A stretch of 64,000 nt of DNA from Phoebastria nigripes (taxonomy: Eukaryota > Chordata > Aves > Procellariiformes > Diomedeidae), in contig JAYKAV010002486.1 in NCBI GenBank assembly GCA_035582835.1, positions 801,860-865,859 of the forward strand, given 5' to 3'. This document shows positions 53,101-64,000 of the stretch, one piece after another (position 1 is the stretch's first letter; each line of letters starts with the position of its first letter). The notes below the pieces were generated by a model. It was not told the DNA's origin. It did not search any database and saw only the letters and a list, made by a program, of their open reading frames with translations. Position numbers and translations under genes: made by a program.

Positions 53101-53651
53101 TGCCGGCAGGAATTATTAATGTTAATATTGCCTTGAAAAGTACTTACCAAACATTTAAAATCATGTTTTCACATTCCTCACTTAAATGCAATCCCTCCCA
53201 GCTGACTTCCATTCCAGAAAAGTTGGCAGATAAAATAGATGGGTTTCCGCAGTATTGGATGTTAGCATGTGTTAGATGTATAGATGTTTTCCTTTCTTGT
53301 CTGATGACCTCCATAGCTATGGAGCAGGTATCCTTCAAACACAGTTAATCTATCTCACTATATGTATCCCTGTATTTCAGTTGGGAAGGATGATGGAATG
53401 ATCCTAGGCTAGGCTGAATTTCTTGCTATTGGTAGCGGGCAATTGCTCACACAATACAAGCGTTTCTATTGTCTCCAGGTTCGCCGGAAGTTGATGATGC
53501 CTAAGCTGCCGCAGAGTGGTTGGTCACATGGGATGTTGGGGACAGGTTCAGAAGTAGCATCTAGATCTTATGAGTCCATTGGCCTCCCAGAGACCTGCAC
53601 CACCTTACATCCCCTCAAAACATGTGTTTCTTCCACTACCATGCCATACAG

Positions 53652-54372
53652 CATCACAGAATGGTTCAGGCTGGAGGGGATCCTGGAGGTCTCATGGTCC
53701 AGTGCCTGGCTCAAAGCAGGACTAACTTCAAAGCTAGACTAGGTTGCTTGACTGCCCAGCTGCATTTTGAGTATCTCCAAGGGTGGCAATGTCACAAATT
53801 CTCTGCGTAGCTTGTTCCAGAATTCGTTTGGTCTCACTGTGAAGACACTTTTCCTTACGTCTTGTCAAATTTCTCTTGCTGCAAGTTGTGCCCATTGTCT
53901 CTTGTCATTTCACAGTTCGTCTTTGGGAAGAGTCTGGCTCCCTCTTCTCTATATCCTCCCAAGAGGTAGTTGAAGATGGCAATAAGATCTTCCCCTAGCC
54001 TTCTCATCTTCAAACTGAACAAATCCAATTATTCCAGTCTCTTTACATATTTACACTCCTGATTTGTGCTCCCACCCTGTAATCTTCTTGATCTCCCTTC
54101 TCTGTAATCTCCAGTTTGTTAATGTCTTTACTGTACTGGGGAACCCAAATCTAGACACAGCACACCAGATGTGGTCTCTCAAGTGCCAGACAGAGGGGAA
54201 TAAGCACGTCCATTGATCTGCTGGCTGCGCTGTTCACATGCATCCCAGCATGTGGCTGCCCTTCCCTGCACAAGAGCCCAGTGCAGACTCAGGTTCAGCT
54301 GCCTCTCCACCACCACCCACGGCTGGCCCCAGCCTGTGCTGTTGCAGGGGGTTATTTCATCCCAGATGTGTG
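53652..54372 (-). mobile_element. diverged CR1 LINE fragment, minus strand
   Basis: Read on the plus strand the landmarks follow antisense CR1 from its 3' end: ATCACAGAATGGTTCAGGCTGG, CATGGTCCAGTGCC, TGAGTATCTCCAAGGGTGGC, CTGTGAAGACACTTTTCCTTA, TTGTGCCCATTGTCTCTTGTC, AAGAGTCTGGCTCCCTCTTC, ATAAGATCTTCCCCTAGCC, TGTACTGGGGAACCCAAATC, CAGCACACCAGATGTGGTCTC and CCCCAGCCTGTGCTG with GGGGGTTATTTC. About 720 bp are preserved in colinear order with scattered substitutions and small indels, and no long open frame remains. It is younger than the fragments at 23.7 and 38.8 kb and clearly older than the copy at 25.3 kb. Confidence 0.9.
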
Positions 54373-55437
54373 GCAATATCGTGATCCACGAGCTAGCTCA
54401 GGTACCAGGAATGGGATGGTCTGTCTTTTGAGTAAAATTTTGTGTGGTTAAATTCGTTTGCATAAATGGCATGCTAAGGTGGTTGTAGTCCCTCTCCCAC
54501 CGTACATGATAAGATGTGCAGTGTAGTTCACAACTTTCTATTTAATGACATAGGATGAAATGAAACCTTCCTTTACTAAGACAGACAAGGACTAACTACA
54601 ACATAGAGAGGGTTTAGACTTACCTGTTAAACCAGGTTCACAGTCTTTTACTGGTGAAATGAATACACAGGGGAAAAAAAGCAAACAAAAAAGAGGGATC
54701 ATATGGACTACAAAGCCCCCTTCCCTTCCAATTTTCATGGGAACATCCAGACAGGAGGTAACATTACCTCTGTTTAGTCTCCATCATGGAGCAGGACAGG
54801 GCACGAGGCAGCAGTGGGGCAACATCTCTGTAACATGACGGGCCCCCCGTGCCACGCTGACGAGGCTCTGTGCTGGTAGCACTAAGGTCAGTGGGTGGCA
54901 GGAGACAAGTCCGTGGGTCTCCACCTCCTCCTCCCAGACCAAACAGATCAAAGGCAGTGATATGCTCTCAGGCAGGAGACATCTGTTCTTGAGAAACTAA
55001 AATAAGAAGAAACCTTATGGTCTGAAGAGTGCCAAGAGCAGCCCTGGTCCAGAACTGAATGGGACAGGGCTTATGTGTGTGGATTGATGTTGCATGACAA
55101 GGATCATGAATTGCCTTTTAAGGAGTAATTCAAATCTTGCCAGCTTGGTAGGCAATGTTTTTACAATGAGTTGAAAGCAGATCAAATGTTAGACCAGCCT
55201 ATAATTTCTCTGCCACTTGCTGTGGTTTTATAGTCTTTTATTTCTGGGTTGGGTTTTTTTCAGTTTCAGTTTGGGAACCTGTATGTGTGTTTCTGTAATT
55301 GAAGTGAATGGCAGATGACTGGCTAAATTCCTTTAAGAGAGTGCTCCCAGAGACACAGTGTCAATAAACTGAAACATGCAGGATTATAATTATCTGCAAT
55401 CTGTCTAATATAATAATAATTTAATATGGGTAGGCAC

Positions 55438-55525
55438 AGAGGGTCAGCTCTTTAGTTCAAATTAGCACGTCTCCATTGAATTAAATGGATCTCTGGCAGT
55501 CTTCAGCAGCTGAAGAACTAGCTCA
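55438..55525. mobile_element. degraded palindromic MITE-like element
   Basis: The core TCCATTGAATTAAATGGA is nearly self-complementary, and the outer parts (GGGTCAGCTCTTTAGTTC with AAATTAGCA on the left, CAGTCTTCAGCAGCTGAAGA on the right) mirror each other in the way of the amniote element with AGCTCCATTGA-TCAATGGAGCT in its centre. It is the best preserved of the MITE-like remnants in the window. Confidence 0.45.
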
Positions 55526-58500
55526 GTATTTTCAAGCAAATTGTGATTTCAAATAGACAGTTCACCTTAAAAAGTGTGTTCACCAGTGGTACGCTCAGAC
55601 TTCATCACAGAAGAAGAAATGCCACTCTCTGTAGAGTGATTTACTACTTCTTTCTGTACAGCAAGCAGTCTGGAAGCATGTGTGAACTCACTGCGGTGTT
55701 GAAAGAGGTATTCGCCAATGCCAGAAAGTGAATGCTGATCTTTACCATCAGCAAGACCCTAAGTGAGGTACAATTTAGTAGAAGGAATTAGTAAAACAAG
55801 ACAAAACGTCTTCCCTCCCATGAATGCAGAAGTGTTTTCTGATTCCCAGAACACAACCTGTGTTGATTGGATGACATGACATTAGAACTGCTGACACGCT
55901 TGGAGGTGGGCTGCTTGTTTACAGTGAATTGAAATTCAAATCCATATTGTCTGAGCAGGGCTGGCTGCAGACAATTTCGTATTGTTTTCCTTTCCCTGCA
56001 CCATTTCTCCAGTAAAGTTTTCCCCCAAGAAGTACTGGCTTCTGCTAACCACACAAAATATGTCCGTGCAGCAAATTCAGAAGCATGTGCTGGCTCAGGG
56101 GCTTTATGATCTTTATGATCTGTTAAAAACTTCATGGGGTTACATTTTTAATTTTCAGAAGATAGATCTCTAACAGGCTGATCATCTGTAGAGGCTGGTG
56201 GGCTATGGGTTAGGCTGGGCCATGCCGAAGCCTCACGACTCCACCTCCTGGCTGAAGCTGAACAGAAGATTCATCTCTGATGTTGCTGTGGTCAGGAAGG
56301 GAGCAAAGATTTGTGGTTGAAGGCATTGCAGCTAGTTTGGAGACAAACTCCTGAGCTAAGGCATTCATTGTTTTACTGATTTGCTCTCAAGTTATACTTG
56401 ATTATCGAACATCACAACCCTGTGCTAGTCAAACGAGACAGGCTTGAAAAGACAGCAATCAGTTTTGAAATGGGCCCAAGATAATTAAGCACATTTAGAA
56501 ACTTCATAATTGTCCATTTCCTTTAAATGATGGAAATGGAAGATAATGCTGAGTCAGTATGAATTGAGGATTTGTATGATTTAAGGCTTTTTTTCATATT
56601 GGAGCTTCCCATACTACTTGCTGCCGTGTGAAATGTGGTAATTATTCCACCATCCAAACAAATACAACTTATTTATGCAAGCACAGCCTCAGAAAAGCCT
56701 TTAAAGCACTGCCTCAATGTGAAAGCATGCTGTGCATTTCCTTATTATGATATATATTATAATATACACCAGTCAGTGGAGACCATTCACTTTTTGGAAT
56801 TTGTGTACAGGACACTGAAGAAGGGAGGAAGCTCTCTGACAACTAGCCTGCTTGCGTATGGCTGCAGAACACAATTTGGAAGAAGAAAAATGTAGCATCA
56901 CTCAGGATATGATAGTTTGGAAGAAAAGTTTTGTCTTGGAGTGAGACAGGAAAACTGCTGAAGTGTTTTATGGCCAATGTGCATTTTGTCAGGATGTCTG
57001 AAGATAGTGATGATGTCGTCCTATCCTGCTAGGAAGCTAAAGCTTACATCGCTTTCTGCTTGCAACTTCAGTTTATTTCAAAAAAAGATCTATATGCCTT
57101 AAGAAATGATAGCTTCAGGGCATATGAGATCCATAAAATAAGGAGCAGCTCAGAAAGGGTTAATAGCGAGTGAATGATGGTTCTGACACTTCCAGTTACA
57201 AGATCTAAGAGACATATAATTACACCAGCAGGCAGAAAGTTCAAAACAAAGGAGGTGGGTTTTACATACTATGCAGATAATCTGTGTAACCCCTTGAGCC
57301 CAGATGCTGTGAATATTAAGAATTTACAGTGTCAGAAACACAACTAGACAAATTCATTGAAAAGAACCCATCAGCATCCATTAAATGCAAAGGCAACACC
57401 TCTTGTTTAGAAAGTCTCTGAGCTACAATTTTTTGGAGTCAGGGGGAGAACTCAGGGGAAATATAACTGCCTGCTTCCCTTGCTTTAGTATTCATCTGTT
57501 GTTGACCACAGTCAGGAAGAGGATACAGTGCTCAACAAACCCGTGGTCTGCCTCAGTAACACCACTTTTGCATTCTTATGTTATACTGCATTATTGGATA
57601 GGATCTCAAAATTACTGTAAAGACCCATTATAACTGAGAAAGACAAAGGGCTGGAGGACCTCTTCTGAGCCCCATCTCTTGACTTTAACTTGATTGTTCA
57701 CTCGAGTGGTATTTTATGCCATAAAAAATTACAGGTCTGGACCACAATGTTTTTATTCAATCTTCGTTGAAATCTTAAGGTATTTTCAAAGACTTGGTAA
57801 CAGTTGAATAGGAACCTTGCAGTTTCCTGAGGATTCTTCCAAAAAAGATCCATGACATGTACAGAAGTTTTGAAATGGAGCATCCATTTGTACAATTATT
57901 CTTCCCAGCACGCCAAACCAACAAGATGGAGTCGTGCTATAAATGTCAGATCAAGCTAAAACAATTTGCATTATCTGAGGTTTGCATATATGTAATCTTG
58001 TCAAATGAAAGCCACAACAAGCCTGGTACAACAAAGGACAGAGTGAGCTCCTTATGCTGTTTGTAGTGGGAGCAGCTAAAGCCTCATCCCTCCTATAAAG
58101 TCAGTATGTTTGAAGAGACTGGGAAAGATGCCCATGTTCTAGCAATTTTTTACTTGCCTGTGTTAAACAGAAACCAAGTTATTGCCACAGTAAGAAACCA
58201 GGCTTTAAAAATGGTAGAAACATGCATCTTGGACCTGTTATATNTACATATATTTATCAACCCCTACAGGAGAAGAAAGCATATTAACATATGATTACCC
58301 ACAGTTAGGAGCTGCTGGAGAGCTAATAGCTCTCTGTCTTCTTGAGCTTGCAGAGCTCTCCACTGCAGTCTGGAGACTCTTCTCACTCTATGCTCTTTGC
58401 CTTCCTAAATTCAGACCTATTGTCTCAAACAGAAGTTACGTTGCAAAGCACAAAAAGGCATTTTAATAAAATGGTTCAGACTAAATTGCTGACTGCAGGA

Positions 58501-59213
58501 CAATTCTGCAGCTTCACAATAGGATTGTAGGGTTCCTGCTGCCTTCTTAACTGCATGATAAATTGCAAACCTCTTGCTTCCGTGCCACAGGCTCAGAGAG
58601 CATTGTGTGATCACCGTTGCTTTTCCGAGTTATTTTTCATGCCTACTGGTGTCCATATAAAATCTCTCTCTATTTATGCTCAGGATCCCTCAATTTTTTT
58701 CATTGATTATATAGTGCAACAATCAGGTTGGCAATTAATGTAAAAATATATCATGGATATGATGTGAATTACATTTTAATTCTCTGTGTCCATTGCATCT
58801 GTCATCTCAGTTTGTGCACTTGCTGTAGCTATGAGGCTATTAACCCCATCAGCAGGGCTCTGGAGAGCAGTTTGCTCAGGTTTGCGCAAGGCCTGGGTCT
58901 GCACTATTTTATACATATAGCAATGCCAAAATCTTCTGTTTTCACCCAAAGTTTGCAGGGTATTTTGCTGTGCAGGGCAAAGTGTATGTACCTGTTGTTC
59001 TACTGTTCTACTCTTGTTCTACCTGTTGTTTATTACAGCTGAAAGCTACCCTCAAGCACTAGTAATACACAGGGGCTTGTTTTCACCCAAATCTCTGTGC
59101 CTAGTGTTTTTCTTTGAAGAGGTCCTCAGGGGCATTGGGGAGTCCGGCTTTCACCACTGGTTAGGCACAAGGAACAGGTGGAATTTTGATTATTTGAATA
59201 TCACACTGGGGAC

Positions 59214-59285
59214 CTTAGCCAAAGTCCACTGAACTTAACAGAAAGCCTGATACTGGCTAAGATAAGATTTGGTTCCAACTCAGGA
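59214..59285. repeat. MITE-like remnant
   Basis: CCTTAGCCAAAGTCCACTGAA with CTTAACAGAAAGCCTGAT and a following GATTTGGTTCCAACTCAGG recalls old elements with CAAAGTCCATTGAAGTCAATGG followed by GGCTTTGGATCAGG. The resemblance is partial and boundaries are approximate. Confidence 0.3.
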
Positions 59286-60147
59286 GTGAAGACCTTTGCC
59301 CTGAACGCTGTGAAATCTGAATCTGTCAGATTAAAAAATGCCAGAGTAAGAAAAACAAGAGAGTAGATATGAGTATGTGGCTACAAAGGTGGGGCATATA
59401 TGAGATCCCTTCTGTGCTAGTGAGAAGCTGAGCTAGCTAGCCTTCTCCTAAGCCTTGGTCTTGCTGAGCTGTAGGAGTAATCTGATGGCTTCTACTCCTC
59501 AGTAAAGAGACTGAACACATTTGAGCCTAGAAAAGAGACCCCAACAATGATTTCTTTCTGAGATCCATCAGTTTTTAATCTTTTTCAGTATGTGCTTCAG
59601 TGGTTCAGTTAAATGTTTTTAATCAGGATGTCATAATGTATCAAGTAAAAGAACCCGTGGAAATCTAAGTGTATTATGTCAGCTGTCACTTTTTATTAAC
59701 TAAGCTTGTCAAAAATGCTAGCAATATTTCAGTGTTAAATGCTAACATTTAAAAATCTACATTTAACAGGAATGCTATTGTTTTCATTAAAGCATGTTGT
59801 TAGTCTTCCTTATACTTGCATCTTACATTGTACTTAAACCGCTCTTTAACAATAACATATGTCATGCTCAAACTTTCCCATGACTTTGCTTGGGATCAAT
59901 GCTAAGCTAACAAGCCTGCAGTCAGCCATGTAATAGCTTTTAGTCTTTGGAGCCTTTGCCCACCATTAACACTTTACCTGTTCATATGCACGCATCTGTC
60001 ATTGTGCAGCATCAAACACAGAGTACTATCATGAAAAAGATACATCTTGGTGAATATATTCACCATATATATATTTCTGCATGCAAAAATTTCAGCTCTA
60101 CCAAAAGTGCCTACAAGTGCTTTAACAGATATAGCGAAGATAAATAC

Positions 60148-60173
60148 AGCATAACCTCTAAAGAGGTTATGCT
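60148..60173. repeat. perfect 12-bp inverted repeat with AA centre
   Basis: Left arm AGCATAACCTCT (60148-60159), centre AA (60160-60161), right arm AGAGGTTATGCT (60162-60173). All 12 pairs match. It lies directly upstream of a second inverted repeat at 60180-60224. Confidence 0.95.
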
Positions 60174-60179
60174 CTTAAC

Positions 60180-60224
60180 TAACTGCGGGAGTGAACTGCC
60201 TCTGGCTCTTAACTCCCGCAGTTA
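60180..60224. repeat. perfect 13-bp GC-rich stem with 19-nt loop
   Basis: Left arm TAACTGCGGGAGT (60180-60192), loop of 19 nt, right arm ACTCCCGCAGTTA (60212-60224). The decamer GCTCTTAACT occurs both just before the left arm (60171-60180) and overlapping the right arm (60205-60214), so direct and inverted copies are interleaved. The stem is too short for a typical pre-miRNA. Confidence 0.95.
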
Positions 60225-61753
60225 ACACAAGCGTCGTTTGGTGAAGTTAAGGTAAGTATACATTGGTTAATATTTACACAGTGCTTTGAAGATGCAAACT
60301 ACTGAAGTCCTAAATGGTATTCTAACCTACATAAAGTTGCTGGTTTAGTACAAGCACTAAAAATATAGACAACCTGAGGCGATATAAAACCTCAGTGAGC
60401 AAGAGCGTAACTCCAGTTCAAAGCTGATGTTCTAGTGTGACAGACAGGGTCCTGGTTTATTGAAAAACCCAGAAATACCTTACAATTAGCTGGCCATTTA
60501 TGAAACACTGTAATGTCTAAGTCGTGGCATGGTTACAAGGAAAGGGCATACAATGACACTGAGCAATTGAATCAAATATGCTATAAAATAACAGTCCTAA
60601 AATAGTAAACGTTGCAATGAATTATTAAAGTTGCTTATTTTAACATTTTATTTACTGAATTTTGCATTATTAAAATTACAAATCATCAACTCACATTGTG
60701 TTGTCATTGAATCTGGCCTCCCTGAGATTTGCTTTGTTCCCATTCAGTCTACCCAGTTGGTTAACATGATCTCGGCTCCTGACCTTTTTCTCACAATACC
60801 CTTATGATTCATGCCACTGACTCCCTTTTGCCCATTCCTTCTCATTTGAATTTTCTTGGCTGTGCCAGCAAAGCTTTGCAAAGCTCCAGCACACCATGAA
60901 TCTCTCATCATGTGTTTTCCCATATGCAACACCTCTTGTCCTCCATGTCCCAGAGTGCTGAGTTACTGCCGCCTTTCATTTAATTTTGTCCCTGGCACTC
61001 ATATTTCTTGCAATACTCAAATGAAAAAAAAAAAAATTAAAATTGCTTGGTAGGATGAAATCCCTCATGAGATGCCCAGCATATGCCATCTTTCCTGCAA
61101 TTGTTTTCATACTGTATAAATTTTCATATACTTTTGCTAAAATATCTAGCACGGTTTCATGTACAGGTCAATCAATGGATTCTTTAGCATGGTGACAGGG
61201 AGAGACTACTCCTGTGACATGCCCCAAACGGACCAAGGCTTTGAGATTAAATTCCTTAAAGTGAGCATCCCAAAGGGGAGGAATCTGTAATGCTAAAAAT
61301 GGAACATTTCAAACAGAAAACTTTTTAGTCACAGTGAAAATACAAAGGTATAGAAACATACCCTGCCAATACCCTTCTGAGTTCCTGGGAAAAGCCTGGA
61401 TCTTTCTATCCCATCCGTGGAAGTAACACTGGCCCAGCTGCAGGATGGCATCCTGGTCTGTTCCCGCTTGTGTCTCTCTCCCTCCATGTCCTATCTAATG
61501 CCCACCTACAGCCTTTGATGTAACACATGGTGTAATAAACACGCAAAAAGAAGAATCATCCATTACAATTTCAAAGAGAGCCTGAGAGGGCAGCTCCCAT
61601 GGACAATCCCTATATCATCTTCAACATGGTTTCTGTCCTTCGCTGAGGTTAAAGAAACTTGATAAGGCTAATTCCTTCTGGGGCAAAGCCACAGCACAGA
61701 TAATCCAGGCAGCAACAGCGTAAGCAGGGTCTGTCTTCTTTTGTGGCTTGCAT

Positions 61754-61781
61754 GCTTTATATTCAAAGCTTTATATTCAAA
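61754..61781. repeat. perfect 14-bp tandem duplication
   Basis: GCTTTATATTCAAA is present twice in direct succession (61754-61767, 61768-61781). It is a small replication-slippage type duplication in AT-rich non-coding DNA. Confidence 0.95.
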
Positions 61782-62361
61782 ATACCTATTTATAACGTTT
61801 CTCATATGAATGTTAAAATAGTATCTGCCATTTTTAAAACAACACTTATCTGTTCTGGTGAAATCTTTTTATTTTTGAAACTACCTACCTTGTGAACATA
61901 GTCATACTGCTGGCAACGACAGCTGCGGTTTGACTCAAGTCACACTAGCAACAGTGTTTTGCCATTACCCCTCACTTGCCTTTTTCTCTCTGAAACTTCT
62001 CCCAACAGATGAACTTTTGGATATTTTCAAAATGTCAGTTCAGTGGCTGGGTAATTTTGAGACTGTCAGTGATACCTGCCTAAGGTCTGAATAGGGATGC
62101 TAAGTCGACTGTACCTAAGCACAACGCTCACTGCTGCTACGTCTCCCTAGAGCAGCCCGCGTGGGAGGAGAGGCTGCCCTGCTCATCAGTCAGGGTTAGG
62201 CACGTGTTTAGCTTTAGCTACAGATGTATAGTTGACAAGCGACACTGTTAAACCTGCTACCTGTCACTACCTGCCTCTGAGCCTCTCACCCTGCTCTGGG
62301 GAGGCGCAGGCGGTGCCGGCCGGGGAGTGGAGCGGGAGCTGCACCCGTCCTGACGCGGGTG

Positions 62362-62570
62362 TCTGAGAGCTGGGCTTGTTCAGCCGGAGGAGAGACATGA
62401 AGGGGGAGGCAATTGCTGTCTTCAGCTACCTGACGGGGTTAGAGGGAGGGCAGTCGGACTGCTCCCAGAGGTGAGCAGTGAAAGGAAACCTTCACGCGTT
62501 GCAGCGAGAGAAATTCTGATTAGACATAAAGGGAAATATTTTTCTCTAAGAGCGTGTCAGTTATTTTGAC
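62362..62570 (+). mobile_element. CR1 LINE fragment, truncated at both ends
   Basis: In sense orientation the sequence follows the C-terminal ORF2 region of CR1: GAGAGCTGGGCTTGTTCAGCC, GGGGGAGGCAATTGCTGTC, TTCAGCTACCTGACGGGGTT, CTCCCAGAGGTGAGCAGTG, AAAGGAAACC, and GCGAGAGAAATTCTGATTAG with ACATAAAGGGAAATATTTTTC. These match the ELGLFS, DLIAVFNYL, LFSEVHSERT and REILIRHKEKFF-type positions. It lacks the 3' terminus with its short repeats. The GC-rich sequence just upstream (about 62280-62361) may be more of the same element but I could not align it. Confidence 0.85.
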
Positions 62571-64000
62571 TGTAAAAGAGGTTGGGTGAGTCATGCCATA
62601 AACATGCTTTGGAGGTCATGCCTTCCTCTCCACTGACCCTATGGGAGAGCTGGGGTGAGCAGTTCAGCTGGAGGTGGTTGCACTGCGAACGCCAACTGTA
62701 CCGCAGGAGCTTCTTGGCTACCCTGCTCNGAATCACCCAGCTACTTGCCCTTGTGCCTTTAAGGTATTTTAGGAACAACAATAGCTTCCTTAATATTTAC
62801 TGAACTCTTTTTAAGGACACATAACATGGAATCCATACATTTCTGGCTTATTGTTATAAACAGGCATGTGTTTGATATACAGCAAATGTTACTATATATA
62901 TATTTTCCTATTCCTAAAAATGGTGTTGTTTTTCTTTGGGCTTGAGCTCTCTTCATCATTAAAAGAAAATCCAGGGGATCAGGTAATCATTCCCACACTG
63001 TTTCCATTTCNGGCTAATGATTGGGAAGAAAAACTACTAAGGTAGAGTGCAATTTAATACTGCTGCCAAATTCTTCACGTTTCCCCTATAGAATTGTTCA
63101 TGCTCTCTCATGAATGATTCCCTGGACGGTTAACCAAAATAATGTCAGTGTGTAGTTTCTTCTTTGGTCCAGCTGTCTGTGCTAAAGCAGTATGTTTTAT
63201 GGGGAAAAACCAAGATACTTTTCCAAATGTAATACCTAACACCAAGGCTTTCTGTATCTGACAGTAATAGGAAGAGGACTTGCAGATGCTGGCCTCTGTG
63301 ATGTACTCAGTTAACTTGGCACAGTCTTATTCTGGTAGGATTCCACTCTTGGTGGGATGCTTGCAAAATCTGTCAACCTAGATGGATGCTTGGTGCTGAA
63401 TAAGGTTTGTTTACTATTTGTCTGTGTGCTAGAAATGAGTCAAAAGGCTCTTTGATCACCTTCTGGCCAAAAGGCAGTGCTGGAGCTTTCTGTGCAAAGA
63501 TTATTTAGAATCTTAGTTAATGTTTTCTGAGTCATGTAGAAAGAAAAATAAATATTGCAATCCCACAGATATTTAAGACCATGTGAAATATGGTTTATGT
63601 GAGCGTCCCAAAGACTTCTGCCGGAGATGGAACAAGGGGATGCCTTCTGCTCCTTTTGTTTCCAAGACAGTTTTTTTGCAGAGCCTCGACCAGTCCTCTT
63701 GACAGAATGTAAATCCAAGAAAGTTCTCTTTATAGTATTTGGAATTAAGTACTGCACAGATATTTTGTTAACATCTGTCTGCCTCAGTTTAGGGAACAGA
63801 AACTGATTCATCTGAGGAAGCTGCTGGCAACTGACATACAGAAAAGCTGAATTACAGCCAGCATCAGAATCATAAAAATGCACTGTTTCGTTCAGAGGGA
63901 AGAATTTTGTCATTAGCCATGCCAAAACCTGCCTTCGTTGACAGAAATGGATGAGAGCACATTATCTTATCTCAATATCCAGTTTACCAGGTCACACACT
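62571..64000. other. non-coding DNA, no gene recognised
   Basis: No exon is recognised. An open frame of 161 codons on the minus strand (63440-63925) has no domain and an ordinary AT-rich composition, and I treat it as chance. Isolated N bases lie at 62729 and 63011. Confidence 0.6.

Larger units (their letters stand above)
39065..53651. other. non-coding DNA, no gene recognised
   Basis: About 14.6 kb with only short chance ORFs. Separate entries cover a TATA-type promoter candidate, an enhancer-like segment and a MITE-like remnant. Other items: a GC-richer patch at 43600-44050 with a short direct repeat TGCCAAAAAGAAAG; GC-richer patches at 50660-50870 and 51640-51980, the latter with a GC hairpin near 51772-51792; and a segment at 40380-40830 that reads like conserved non-coding DNA (impression only). 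Confidence 0.6.
54373..62361. other. non-coding DNA, no gene recognised
   Basis: About 8 kb with short chance ORFs only. It holds two MITE-like remnants (55438-55525, 59214-59285), the inverted-repeat cluster at 60148-60224, a 9-bp tandem CTTTATGAT (56102-56119), a 14-bp tandem at 61754-61781 and a poly-A run at 61024-61036. A strong donor-like string TTAAG|GTAAGTAT occurs at 60251/60252 without a recognisable exon. Confidence 0.6.

Noticed and set aside
60180..60224. Possible microRNA precursor
   Set aside because: The stem has only 13 pairs and does not extend outward; a pre-miRNA needs roughly twice that.
63440..63925. Open frame of 161 codons on the minus strand
   Set aside because: No domain, no splice context and no codon bias visible by eye; a length like this is possible by chance in 64 kb. 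The string TGCCTCAGTTT inside it recalls MIR but the surroundings do not align.
1..64000. Prokaryotic features such as operons, CRISPR arrays, insertion sequences or tRNA clusters
   Set aside because: No regularly spaced repeats, no long adjacent ORFs and no tRNA-like cloverleaf seen; CR1 elements place the sequence in a vertebrate genome.

Overview
This window looks like non-coding DNA from a vertebrate, most likely a bird. The main evidence is five pieces of CR1 LINE retrotransposons. One, at about 25.3-26.2 kb, is young and keeps the characteristic CR1 3' tail of short direct repeats and reverse-transcriptase coding. The rest of the sequence is AT-rich, has many short chance ORFs with no operon-like order, and contains a single dense CpG island. 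No bacterial, phage, plasmid or CRISPR feature is present, and I recognise no intact host protein-coding gene.

Layout: 1-9.0 kb is AT-rich non-coding DNA with a perfect 2 x 100 bp tandem duplication at 6,091-6,290. A CpG island at about 9.09-9.94 kb is the best promoter candidate; a good splice donor on the minus strand suggests a leftward transcript whose first exon lies in the island. From 10 to 23.7 kb there is non-coding DNA with a possible MIR remnant. An old CR1/L3-like fragment lies at 23.7-24.06 kb. The young CR1 on the minus strand (25.35-26.22 kb) is interrupted by a 575-bp assembly gap and abuts a perfect palindrome. From 26 to 38.8 kb there is a near-identical 112-bp block present twice (28.35 and 31.68 kb), a CTCF-like motif beside its first copy, and a small GC-rich pocket with promoter-type motifs at 35.7-35.9 kb. 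An old CR1 fragment lies at 38.8-39.06 kb, and a TATA box in a GC-richer patch at 41.08 kb. A region that reads like a conserved enhancer lies at 45.5-46.2 kb. A diverged CR1 on the minus strand lies at 53.65-54.37 kb, a compact cluster of inverted repeats at 60.15-60.22 kb, and a further CR1 fragment on the plus strand at 62.36-62.57 kb.

The window is best read as one promoter (direction not proven, minus favoured) in long intronic or intergenic DNA with layered CR1 insertions and several degraded MITE-like palindromic elements. The most checkable oddities are the 100-bp tandem copy, the 112-bp dispersed pair, the two perfect palindromes with an AA centre, and the CpG-biased context of the 27 isolated N bases, which suggests masked polymorphic sites. 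I found no convincing new functional system. All repeat assignments come from reading by eye and from memory of the families; no search was run.
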